Positions 1-7,402 of a DNA stretch of 64,000 bases are shown here, piece by piece. Position numbers and translations under genes: made by a program. Under the pieces are notes generated by a model that saw nothing but the letters and a program-made list of their open reading frames with translations, was not told the DNA's origin and made no database searches. How positions within the stretch are numbered: position 1 is the stretch's first letter; each line of letters opens with the position of its first letter. Source of the stretch: Sediminibacterium sp. (lineage in GTDB: Bacteria; Bacteroidota; Bacteroidia; Chitinophagales; Chitinophagaceae); assembly GCA_017537025.1 (NCBI GenBank), contig JAFWCB010000005.1, forward strand, positions 1-64,000, read 5' to 3'.

Positions 1-30
1 ATCCTGAGCCAGGATCAAACTCTCCATTGT
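1..30 (-). rRNA. 16S rRNA, 5' end only (partial)
   Basis: The reverse complement carries the universal 5' region of 16S rRNA, AGAGTTTGATCCTGGCTCAG, preceded by seven bases (ACAATGG). In E. coli that motif starts at position 8, so the mature 5' end should lie near base 30. The rest of the gene and any 23S/5S genes are outside the window. The operon is transcribed toward lower coordinates, away from truA. Confidence 0.95.
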
Positions 31-208
31 AAATGTTGTTTGATCTGACTATAATCTCAATTAATCGAAATTAACGTCTGATATTAATTATTATGATTGC
101 TGTTAACCTTCACCTGAATTATATTCAAGTTACTGTTGCTTCCAAACTTTCAAAGATCTTTTAGCGTTTAAAACTTTCGTTCCAGTGCTACCCATTTGAT
201 TGGGGTTG
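31..208 (-). other. rRNA operon leader
   Basis: This gene-less stretch lies between the proximal rRNA promoter and the mature 16S 5' end. It should be transcribed as pre-rRNA leader and removed by processing. I see no open reading frame and no clear hairpin in it. The partner strand of any RNase III stem would lie beyond the window. Confidence 0.6.
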
Positions 209-240
209 CAAAGGTAAAACGCATTTATATTTCAACCAAA
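209..240 (-). promoter_or_regulatory. rRNA promoter P1 (proximal)
   Basis: On the minus strand TTTG (240-237), a 20-base spacer and TACCTTTG (216-209) match the Bacteroidota sigma-A promoter form TTTG-N19/20-TAnnTTTG. Transcription should start near base 203, giving a leader of about 170 bases before 16S. The promoter call is by motif only. Confidence 0.75.
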
Positions 241-383
241 TTTATTTTGAAAAAATTCAAGAAAAATTTGATGCGAAAAATTCAATGTAAAGAACTGTTA
301 ATCAAGTATTTAAGAGAAATTAATGGCGTTGTAAATACACCCTTAATCGTTTAAATGAACTTCCGTTTCTGTTGAACGGGCGG

Positions 384-414
384 CGAAGATAGGAGTCTTT
401 TTTTACCTACCAAA
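384..414 (-). promoter_or_regulatory. rRNA promoter P2 (middle, one mismatch)
   Basis: TTTG (414-411), 19 bases, then TATCTTCG (391-384) on the minus strand. The -7 element has one deviation from TAnnTTTG. It lies between two better matches pointing the same way, which supports a tandem array. Confidence 0.5.
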
Positions 415-498
415 TTTTATTTAAAAAATGTAGAAAATATCTCTCCATCAGCCTCATTTTACTCTCAAAGAACATCCCCTTTTTCTAAAAGCGGGTTG

Positions 499-529
499 CA
501 AAGATACGCAGCCCGTGCTTCTTTCCAAA
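499..529 (-). promoter_or_regulatory. rRNA promoter P3 (distal)
   Basis: TTTG (529-526), 19 bases, then TATCTTTG (506-499) on the minus strand, a full match to the Bacteroidota consensus. It starts just beyond the truA terminator, so rRNA transcription is insulated from truA. The block GGGTTGCAAAG around this -7 element is closely repeated at P1. Confidence 0.7.
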
Positions 530-557
530 TGTTTTTTGAAATTAATTCTCAGCAGCC

Positions 558-586
558 TTAAAAAAGCCCGATTAATAAGGCTTTTA
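558..586 (-). terminator. Terminator after truA
   Basis: On the minus strand a stem AAAAGCC/GGCTTTT (bases 585-579 with 568-562) encloses a 10-base loop and is followed by a T-rich tract. It lies directly downstream of the truA stop and upstream of rRNA promoter P3. Confidence 0.65.
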
Positions 587-598
587 GCCATAAAAAAA

Positions 599-1378
599 TT
601 ATAGAAACCATACCCGCTCCAAACATAAACCGTGGGGTGGACTACTAAAATCAGCTTTTGTACAATCTTTTGCTTCTATAATGTGGCGAAATTCCGATAA
701 ATCTATTTGCTTCCTCCCCAATTTTACCATCGTAGCTACCAGCCCACGCACCATCCCCCTCAAAAAACGATTGGCCTTAACATGATACACTAATACACCC
801 ATATGCTCCCTTGTCCTATTCCTTATACCCTCTACCTTATAGCTCTCCCCTTCAAATTCCTCCCACCTGCTCTCTATAATATCACAATTAAAAGTATACA
901 CTTGTGTATTTCGTTTGGAAAAACTAGTAAAGTCGCGATACTCCTTTATCATTTCTGCCGCCTCCTGCATTAAGCTGATATCCAATGGATAGGGATAAAA
1001 CCAAGCCCTATCTCGCATAAAAGGATCTTTCTCCCGATAAATATGATAGGAATATGACCTCGCTACTGCATCAAACCTGCAATGAGCCGTTGCTCCAACC
1101 TCTCGAATACTTCGCACGGCAATATCGGGCGGTAACAGCGCATTTATATTGTAAATGTGTTTATCATTGATATCAATTGTGGTATCTACATGAAAATAGT
1201 TTTGCAGCGCATGCACCCCGGCATCTGTTCTGGATGAACCCGTTAGTTCAAAGTTTTCTCTATAAAAAATGGTTAATGCCTTAGATAGTTCTGCCTGAAC
1301 TGTATTAGCATTTTCCTGTACTTGGAAACCATGATACGCAGTTCCCTGATAGCATAACTCAATAAAAAATCTAGGCAT
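599..1378 (-). CDS. truA: tRNA pseudouridine(38-40) synthase TruA
   Basis: This enzyme converts uridines 38-40 of the tRNA anticodon stem-loop to pseudouridine in the cytoplasm. The 259-residue length is normal for the family. The catalytic aspartate lies in the signature SSRTDAGVHA near residue 52. The N-terminal YQGTAYHGFQ and the C-terminal FLRGMVRGLVATMVKLGR blocks are also typical of TruA. The preceding gene ends one base before the start codon, so the two are probably co-transcribed. A hairpin terminator follows, before the rRNA promoters. Identification is firm. Confidence 0.95.
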   Translation of the reverse strand: MPRFFIELCYQGTAYHGFQVQENANTVQAELSKALTIFYRENFELTGSSRTDAGVHALQNYFHVDTTIDINDKHIYNINALLPPDIAVRSIREVGATAHCRFDAVARSYSYHIYREKDPFMRDRAWFYPYPLDISLMQEAAEMIKEYRDFTSFSKRNTQVYTFNCDIIESRWEEFEGESYKVEGIRNRTREHMGVLVYHVKANRFLRGMVRGLVATMVKLGRKQIDLSEFRHIIEAKDCTKADFSSPPHGLCLERVWFL

Positions 1379-1379
1379 A

Positions 1380-2030
1380 TTATTGTTTCAGCGATTTCTT
1401 GGGTGTATTACTCCCAAAAGCTTCCGGTACTAACGGAACTTTAATTTTCGTAGCAGATTTACTTGAGTTTGGTTTACCGGCACCTGCTTTTTCAGCCACC
1501 CTAGTTCCATTATTTACGGTATTCGAAGCAACCATTAGGGGAATAAAAACAGACACAGTATCTGCCTTACTCCCATTTTTTACCAGATATTTTTGATCGA
1601 AACCATTATCGCTGGCTCTTTCCGAGAGTTTTTGGATCTGCTTCGGCGCGTTTATATTCACAGGCAGCCCACTTAATACCCCTCTTAATAACTCTCTTGT
1701 TACCATATCCATCAATACCCATTCTCCGTCTTGTGTAATCCGCAACGCAAAGCCCTTCGGCTTATCAGCTACCGTAAAACTAAATGTATACTCCCCATAT
1801 TGATCACCCGGAAAACTAAGACTAATATCTTGTTTCCCATTTGGTAACTGTGGAATAAACAAATAGCCTTTCCCATTTGAACCATAGGTATTACCCTTCC
1901 ATTGAATAAAATAGGGCTGGTTATTTTCAGATTGAATGTATAGGAAGTTAGTTTGCGCGCTTATTCCGCCAACTAATAAAAATAACAACCCACAAAAGGA
2001 TAAGCGGTAAAGAAAAAAGCGTTTGATCAT
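1380..2030 (-). CDS. Hypothetical secreted protein
   Basis: I do not recognise this 216-residue protein. Residues 1-25 form a signal peptide (basic start, hydrophobic core, cleavage after SAQ). The middle is rich in aromatic residues and glycine and looks like a beta-sandwich: a short segment mentions FIPQLPNGKQDISLSFPGDQ, as in small ligand- or surface-binding domains. The C-terminal 60 residues are basic and rich in serine and lysine, probably disordered. It abuts truA with a one-base gap and probably forms an operon with it. A -7 promoter element lies 17 bases upstream. Homologues are expected in Chitinophagaceae, but no function can be stated. Confidence 0.7.
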   Translation of the reverse strand: MIKRFFLYRLSFCGLLFLLVGGISAQTNFLYIQSENNQPYFIQWKGNTYGSNGKGYLFIPQLPNGKQDISLSFPGDQYGEYTFSFTVADKPKGFALRITQDGEWVLMDMVTRELLRGVLSGLPVNINAPKQIQKLSERASDNGFDQKYLVKNGSKADTVSVFIPLMVASNTVNNGTRVAEKAGAGKPNSSKSATKIKVPLVPEAFGSNTPKKSLKQ

Positions 2031-2046
2031 GTAAACTTGCTTTTAA

Positions 2047-2054
2047 CAAATCTA
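2047..2054 (-). promoter_or_regulatory. -7 element upstream of the truA operon
   Basis: The minus strand reads TAGATTTG, a full match to TAnnTTTG, 17 bases before the start of the secreted protein gene. I find no convincing -33 TTTG at the usual spacing, so the call is tentative. It is divergent from the aminopeptidase promoter next to it. Confidence 0.35.
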
Positions 2055-2067
2055 CTAAAAATGTGTG

Positions 2068-2098
2068 TTGGGCGCATCTTTCAACACATATATCTTTA
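2068..2098 (+). promoter_or_regulatory. Promoter of the M1 aminopeptidase gene
   Basis: TTG (2068-2070), a 20-base spacer and TATCTTTA (2091-2098) resemble the Bacteroidota promoter with one mismatch in the last -7 base. The start codon follows 17 bases later, implying a very short leader. Confidence 0.5.
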
Positions 2099-2115
2099 TA
2101 CAGTAAAATAAATAC

Positions 2116-4569
2116 ATGAAAAAAATCCATTTGCTCTTCTTACTTGCACTAACAGTGAGTGCAGTTTCTTTGTCTCAACCAGCAAACAACGATTGGAAAA
2201 AAATATATCGTGCTGTTCCAACAAAAGTGAATGATCTGGTGCATACCAAACTGAATGCCCGTTTCGATTACACAAAATCGCAATTATTGGGTGATGTTTG
2301 GATCACCCTTCGCCCACATTTTTATACAACGGATTCTTTGCAGCTAGATGCTAAAGGCATGGATATTCAACAGGTTGCTATTATCAAAGGAGCGAAATCA
2401 AGTCCACTAAAGTATACCTACAATGGTATGAACCTATTCATTCAACTCGATAAAAGCTATACTCGAAACGAACAGTACACAATTTATATTAAATACACAG
2501 CTAAACCCGATGAACTCGAAGTAAAAGGAAGTGCAGCCATTACGGATGCTAAAGGATTATATTTTATTAATCCTAAAGGTGAAGAAAAAGATAAGCCGAC
2601 ACAAATTTGGACACAAGGCGAAACGGAAGCAAGCTCTGTATGGATTCCTACTATCGATAAAACAAATCAAAAAACAACACAAGAATTTAACCTTACTTTT
2701 CCTAACAAATATGTTTCCTTATCAAATGGCAAATTGGTAAAACAAACCATTAATAAAGATGGTACGCGTACAGATAGTTGGAAAATGGATTTACCACATG
2801 CACCTTATCTGTTTTTCATCGGTATTGGCGACTATGCCGTTATTAAAGACAAATACAAAGACAAAGAAGTAAATTATTATGTAGAAAAAGAATACGCGCC
2901 AGTTGCACGTAAAATTTTTGGCAATACACCCGAAATGATGAAATTCTTTTCTGAGAAATTAGGGGTAGAATATCCTTGGGTTAAGTATAGCCAAATTGTT
3001 GGTAGAGACTATGTGAGTGGTGCGATGGAAAATACAACAGCAACTCTTCACCAAGAGAGTGCGCAACAAGATGCTCGCGAATTAACAGATGGTAATAGCT
3101 GGGAAAGCACCGTTGCCCATGAATTATTTCATCAATGGTTTGGAGATTATGTTACTGCTGAGAGCTGGAGTAACCTAACCGTAAACGAAAGTTTCGCCGA
3201 TTATAGCCAATTTTTATGGGAAGAATATAAATATGGTAATGATGCGGCTGCTTTTGAAAACTGGCGCTCTATGCAGAGTTACCTCAATGGCAGAACAGAC
3301 GCTGCCAAAGACCTGGTTCGTTTTTACTATGCCGATAAAGAAGATATGTTCGACCTAGTTAGCTACCAAAAAGGGGGAAGAGTATTACATATGCTCCGCA
3401 TATATGTAGGTGATGATGCTTTCTTTAAATCGCTAAACAAATATTTAACCGATAATAAATTTGGAAATGGTAGCGCTCATAAACTCCGATTAGCCTTCGA
3501 AGCTATAACAGGTAAAGATCTGAATTGGTATTTTAATCAATGGTATTTCGGAAGCGGCCACCCCAAATTAGATATTAGCTATAATTACAATGCCGATGAA
3601 AAGAAAGCGGCTGTTTATATCAAACAGACTCAGGAAAAACTATTCCAACTACCTATGGCTGTTGATGTGTATGAGGGTGCAAACAAAAAACGCTACATGA
3701 TCTGGGCATCTAATAAAAATGATACTTTTTATTTCCCCGCTAACACAAAACCTGACCTGATCAATGTTGATGCTGAAAAAATAACCTTAGCAGAGAAAAA
3801 AGATGCGAAAACCTTGGCCGAATTTGCACACCAATTCAAATATGGCGGTAAGTATTTAGATAGAAGAGAAGCTGTTGATTTTGCTTCAAAAAACAGTAGT
3901 GATCCATTAGCCTACAGTATTATCAGCAAAGCTTTATATGATCCTTTTTTTCGTATTCGTCTCAAAGCATTCACAAGTTTTGGTAATGCTACTATCGATG
4001 ATACTACTTTAGCAAAAATTGAAAGTATTGCAAAAAATGATCCTTCAAAAATCACAAAAGCGGAAGCTATTAGTTTTTTAGGAAAAAGAAAGAATGCAGC
4101 CTATACCGATTTATTTAAAAAAGCAATCTATGATTCTTCTTATTCAGTTGCCGGAGCAGCGCTTGAAGCCTATGCAGAATTAGATGGCAAAGCTGCCTAT
4201 ACTATTGCAAATACATTAGCAAAAGCCCCAGCGAAGGGTAGGCTACAAACTGCTATTAATAGTATTACTATTAAGTATGGAGACGAATCGGCCTACGATT
4301 TCATCATCGGTAATTTTATTAAAATGCCATTATCACAAGCTAAGTTTCAATCCATCGGGAGTTTGGCAGATTTCTTGGCTAAAGTGAATGATCCCTCTAA
4401 ATTCAAAAAAGCAGTTGATGAAATTATCAAATTCAGAGAAGAAATTCCACAACAAGCCAGGGCACAAACAGATCCATTTATTAATAATACTTTGAAGGGA
4501 TTGGCTGCTAAGAAAGAGGCTGCTAATCAACAAGAATTGGCGGATTATATTAAGGGGAAGATTAAATAG
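2116..4569 (+). CDS. M1 family metallo-aminopeptidase, secreted
   Basis: This is a zinc aminopeptidase that removes N-terminal residues from peptides. A signal peptide (about residues 1-20, ending SLSQP) points to export to the periplasm or surface. The exopeptidase motif GAMEN is at 302-306. The zinc site HELFH is at 335-339 with the third ligand E358, exactly the HExxH-x18-E spacing of family M1. The N-terminal beta saddle precedes it, and the last 230 residues are helical and resemble HEAT-like repeats. The 817-residue length is normal for secreted Bacteroidota M1 enzymes. It is transcribed alone and ends at a hairpin shared with the convergent gene. The exact substrate cannot be read. Confidence 0.93.
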   Translation: MKKIHLLFLLALTVSAVSLSQPANNDWKKIYRAVPTKVNDLVHTKLNARFDYTKSQLLGDVWITLRPHFYTTDSLQLDAKGMDIQQVAIIKGAKSSPLKYTYNGMNLFIQLDKSYTRNEQYTIYIKYTAKPDELEVKGSAAITDAKGLYFINPKGEEKDKPTQIWTQGETEASSVWIPTIDKTNQKTTQEFNLTFPNKYVSLSNGKLVKQTINKDGTRTDSWKMDLPHAPYLFFIGIGDYAVIKDKYKDKEVNYYVEKEYAPVARKIFGNTPEMMKFFSEKLGVEYPWVKYSQIVGRDYVSGAMENTTATLHQESAQQDARELTDGNSWESTVAHELFHQWFGDYVTAESWSNLTVNESFADYSQFLWEEYKYGNDAAAFENWRSMQSYLNGRTDAAKDLVRFYYADKEDMFDLVSYQKGGRVLHMLRIYVGDDAFFKSLNKYLTDNKFGNGSAHKLRLAFEAITGKDLNWYFNQWYFGSGHPKLDISYNYNADEKKAAVYIKQTQEKLFQLPMAVDVYEGANKKRYMIWASNKNDTFYFPANTKPDLINVDAEKITLAEKKDAKTLAEFAHQFKYGGKYLDRREAVDFASKNSSDPLAYSIISKALYDPFFRIRLKAFTSFGNATIDDTTLAKIESIAKNDPSKITKAEAISFLGKRKNAAYTDLFKKAIYDSSYSVAGAALEAYAELDGKAAYTIANTLAKAPAKGRLQTAINSITIKYGDESAYDFIIGNFIKMPLSQAKFQSIGSLADFLAKVNDPSKFKKAVDEIIKFREEIPQQARAQTDPFINNTLKGLAAKKEAANQQELADYIKGKIK

Positions 4570-4584
4570 ACGATAGGGTTAATG

Positions 4585-4661
4585 AATTATGAATTAAGAG
4601 TTATGAATTATGAGTTACTATCTGTTTCCAATTTTTAATTCATAACTCTTAATTCTTAATT
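4585..4661. terminator. Bidirectional AT-rich hairpin between convergent genes
   Basis: Arms 4585-4609 and 4637-4661 are 25 bases each and complementary except for one or two positions, built from AATTCATAACTCTTAATTC-like units. The element lies between the aminopeptidase (+) and the convergent minus-strand gene and overlaps the last codons of the latter. It probably ends transcription from both sides. A related hairpin lies at 25409-25440. Confidence 0.55.
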
Positions 4662-5428
4662 CCTTCAATAGTTGATTCTATCTTTACTGAAACAGGAAAC
4701 CGGGTATTTTGAGATTCGGCTGTGCCTTCAAATTGAATAAGGCGTTGCTCTTTCATCAAGATACCCGTTTTACTATGGTAGTATCGCATCGACTTTTCTA
4801 ACCCTTTTATTACCTGTTGAATAACTTGTTCTCCTTGCTTTACGGTATTTTTTATGTTGTGGGTACCAAAAACATGTATCTGAATAGTATCTACATACTT
4901 ACGCAAAAAAGTACATTCGTATACGGATGAAGAGCTATCAACTTGAACAGAATCCGTCCACCCAAAAGCAGTACCAGCCTGTATGTACTTGGCCGGCAAG
5001 AAAAACTTTTTATAATCTTCCGGCTCAAAACTAAGTGATGATAGTTGATTAGATTTGATCTGTTTACTCGCTTTAAAAATTTGTATGCTTGGTTGAAGTA
5101 TACTATCAATCAGGTTACGTTCTTCAACAGACAAAGAGTCCTTTTTTTCCGAATCGAAGGATTGTTCTTGTCCAAATGCTATGATGCTACCTTTAATTTT
5201 TTTTACTTGTGATTGAAGTGCCGGCTCTGATTGTGGTGTTTCAATAAACTGATAGGCTACCGTTCTATCTTGCGTTAGTTGAATCAGGGTTTCTTGGTTC
5301 GGAATATGATAAGCAATGGTTTGTTTCAGCGTAGTATGCATAACAAAAGGGTTATTACTTACATCCGTATATTGTGCAAGTGATAACCCCTGTATCGTAC
5401 CGAAAAAAATAAAGAATATGTAGCGCAT
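4649..5428 (-). CDS. Hypothetical secreted protein, last gene of the LemA/TPM operon
   Basis: I do not recognise this 259-residue protein. A signal peptide spans about residues 1-18 (cleavage near SLAQ). The mature part alternates polar beta-like segments with a helical, charged stretch around residues 70-120 and has a conserved-looking FFLPAKYIQAGTAFGWTDS region. No lipobox, no transmembrane helix and no catalytic motif are visible. It starts 11 bases after the secreted TPM protein gene and so is probably part of the same operon as lemA. The hairpin at 4585-4661 overlaps its 3' end. Confidence 0.65.
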   Translation of the reverse strand: MRYIFFIFFGTIQGLSLAQYTDVSNNPFVMHTTLKQTIAYHIPNQETLIQLTQDRTVAYQFIETPQSEPALQSQVKKIKGSIIAFGQEQSFDSEKKDSLSVEERNLIDSILQPSIQIFKASKQIKSNQLSSLSFEPEDYKKFFLPAKYIQAGTAFGWTDSVQVDSSSSVYECTFLRKYVDTIQIHVFGTHNIKNTVKQGEQVIQQVIKGLEKSMRYYHSKTGILMKEQRLIQFEGTAESQNTRFPVSVKIESTIEGIKN

Positions 5429-5439
5429 CTACTTATTTT

Positions 5440-6234
5440 TTACCATCCGCCGCCGGCTCCTCCTCCTCCTGAGCTTCCGCCACCGAAGCCACCAAATCCG
5501 CCACCACCAAAACCACCTCCGCTTCCGCCGCCCCAACCTCCGCCACCGCGATTACCACCACTTAATAGGCTCGACCATAACATCGCTTCTGCAATACCCC
5601 CAACACCTCTTCTACTCATCATACCGCCACCTCTTCCGCCGCCACCACGGGCTATAATAATAATCACTACGATAACAATGATGATAAATTTAAGAATGCC
5701 TCCAATACCAGTCCCTCCACCTTCTCCCTTACCTCTTTCCCTTTTTACTTTATACTCTCCAACAGCTGCTTTACTTAGCGCGTCAATAGCCTTATCGATA
5801 CCTCGATAATAATTTTGCTGTTTAAATTCAGGAATAATTTCATTTCGATAAATAGCAGAGGCTGTAACATCAGGTATCACACCCTCTAACCCATAACCCA
5901 CTTCGATCCACACCTTTCTATCATCAATGGACGCGAGAATAAGCACCCCATTATTAGTTTTTTTATTCCCAATACCCCATTCTCTAAAAAGCTTATTAGC
6001 GTACTCTGCAACTTCATACCCATCCAAGGATTTGATTAGTACAACAGCTATTTGATTAGAAGTACTATCATCTAAAGCAACTAATTTTTGCTCTAGAATC
6101 GCAGCCTGATCGGCCGATAAAACCCCTGCCGCATCATTAACTAATTTGGGTGGATTGGGCTTGGGTAATACATTTTGTGAATAGCTAGCAAAAGCAACGA
6201 ATACAAATAATATAGATACTAAATATTGCTTCAT
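5440..6234 (-). CDS. TPM domain protein, secreted, glycine-rich tail (YgcG-like)
   Basis: The protein (264 residues) has a signal peptide (about 1-20), then a TPM domain at about 25-165. The domain shows the family motifs LPKPNPPKLVNDAAGVLS, NQIAVVLIKSL, GVLILASIDDRKVWIEVGYGLEG and YYRGIDKAI. A single transmembrane helix rich in isoleucine and valine follows, and the last 70 residues are almost all glycine and serine. I chose the start at 6234 because it begins the signal peptide and leaves one base to the preceding gene. A start at 6327 would overlap that gene by 92 bases. TPM proteins with LemA are widespread; roles in membrane-protein quality control or photosystem repair are known only for some members. 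Confidence 0.85.
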   Translation of the reverse strand: MKQYLVSILFVFVAFASYSQNVLPKPNPPKLVNDAAGVLSADQAAILEQKLVALDDSTSNQIAVVLIKSLDGYEVAEYANKLFREWGIGNKKTNNGVLILASIDDRKVWIEVGYGLEGVIPDVTASAIYRNEIIPEFKQQNYYRGIDKAIDALSKAAVGEYKVKRERGKGEGGGTGIGGILKFIIIVIVVIIIIARGGGGRGGGMMSRRGVGGIAEAMLWSSLLSGGNRGGGGWGGGSGGGFGGGGFGGFGGGSSGGGGAGGGW

Positions 6235-6235
6235 G

Positions 6236-6697
6236 TTATTTACCGAAGACGATATCATCGGGAAGTTCATTTTTATCGGTATTGGCGTTATAGGGGAAAT
6301 GGGTAACCAGTGCTTCACCAATATCATGTATTATTTTAACGATACCCTGCACATAATCTTTCTTATTAAAATGTGCCAACATAGATTGAACCTCATTATT
6401 CCAAAATGCTGTTCCAACTTTATCATGAATACCGGCATCGCCATAAATAGCGAGCTGACGATCTTTCATAGCAATATATACCAGCACTGCATTTCGTTCT
6501 TCGGTTTTATCCATCTGTAATTCAGCGAATATCTCCATCGCCCGGTGAACAGGATTTACGAGATAGCATCTGCCTTCTACATAAATCCTGATTTCACCGC
6601 TGGTACGATGTTCTGCTTCTTTAATAGCCGCAACAATAGCCGCCTGCTGTTCAGCAGAGAAGTAACTAAATTTTTTCTTGGAAAAGATTCCGAGCAT
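6236..6697 (-). CDS. TPM domain protein, short cytoplasmic-type form
   Basis: This 153-residue protein is a TPM domain with no signal peptide. Family motifs are SGEIRIYVEGRC, RNAVLVYIAMKDRQLAIYGDAGIH and FNKKDYVQGIVKIIHDIGEALVTHFP. It is the second of two TPM paralogues lying side by side: this one lacks export signals, its neighbour is secreted and membrane anchored. It starts nine bases after lemA and ends one base before the next start codon, so translation of the three genes is likely coupled. The biochemical function is unknown. Confidence 0.85.
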   Translation of the reverse strand: MLGIFSKKKFSYFSAEQQAAIVAAIKEAEHRTSGEIRIYVEGRCYLVNPVHRAMEIFAELQMDKTEERNAVLVYIAMKDRQLAIYGDAGIHDKVGTAFWNNEVQSMLAHFNKKDYVQGIVKIIHDIGEALVTHFPYNANTDKNELPDDIVFGK

Positions 6698-6706
6698 GCA
6701 ATGATT

Positions 6707-7297
6707 TTAGAATTTCACTTCGGGTGCTTTTTCAGATCCTGCATCTGCTTTAAAGCCTTCTTTTGTTTTAAAACCGGTGATACCTGCCAAAATATTCATC
6801 GGGAAAGAACGGGCTTTAATATTATAATCTGCAACGGCACTATTAAAGTCGTTACGAGATACCTTTATTCTGTTCTCAGTACCCTCTAGTTGTGCTTGCA
6901 ACCCACGGAAAGCTTCGTTAGCTCGGAGATTTGGATAATTCTCTGATACTACTAATAACCTTCCTAAAGCTTGTGATAACTGGCCTTGAGAGGCTTGGAA
7001 TTGCTGTAATTTTTCAGGTGTTAGATCTTTCGCATCTACTTTAATTTGTGTAGCACTAGCCCTAGCTTTGATTACATTCTCTAAGGTGGTTTGCTCAAAA
7101 TTAGCTTCTCCTTTTACCGTATTAACCAGATTAGGAATGAGATCGGCCCGGCGTTGATAATCGCTTTGCACGTTATTCCATGCTTTACTCACCCCTTCGT
7201 CTAACTTAACTAAACTATTATAACCATTACAACCGCAACCACCTACTAATAAAATTAGGGCTGCAATTACAATAAGGGTAATGTTTCTTGTACTCAT
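6707..7297 (-). CDS. lemA: LemA family protein
   Basis: LemA proteins are membrane-anchored helical-bundle proteins of unknown biochemical role. This one has 196 residues. The N-terminus is hydrophobic (about residues 5-20) and contains LVGGC, which could serve as a lipobox or simply as an anchor. The family signature NSLVKLDEGVSKAWNNVQSDYQRRADLIPNLV appears as consecutive motifs, e.g. YQRRADLIPNLVNTVKG, followed by LLVVSENYPNLRANEAFRGL and ENRIKVSRNDFN. It heads an operon with two TPM proteins, the usual partners of LemA. The function of the set is not established. Confidence 0.9.
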   Translation of the reverse strand: MSTRNITLIVIAALILLVGGCGCNGYNSLVKLDEGVSKAWNNVQSDYQRRADLIPNLVNTVKGEANFEQTTLENVIKARASATQIKVDAKDLTPEKLQQFQASQGQLSQALGRLLVVSENYPNLRANEAFRGLQAQLEGTENRIKVSRNDFNSAVADYNIKARSFPMNILAGITGFKTKEGFKADAGSEKAPEVKF

Positions 7298-7360
7298 GAT
7301 GTTTTGAAATTTAGTGTAATATAACTGTTTGTATGTTTATCTAGCTAAATATTACAAAAC

Positions 7361-7387
7361 AAATGCCACGCTAAAATCGTGGCATTT
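7361..7387 (-). terminator. Terminator after the receptor-like gene
   Basis: A perfect 10-base stem AAATGCCACG/CGTGGCATTT with a 7-base loop, followed on the minus strand by a T-rich tract. It lies 15 bases past the end of the 794-residue outer-membrane protein gene and separates it from lemA. Confidence 0.75.
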
Positions 7388-7402
7388 TGTCGGGATTTGT
7401 TT

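Noticed and set aside
6235-6327. Longer N-terminus of the secreted TPM protein
   Set aside because: It would overlap the neighbouring gene by 92 bases and push the signal peptide inside the protein.
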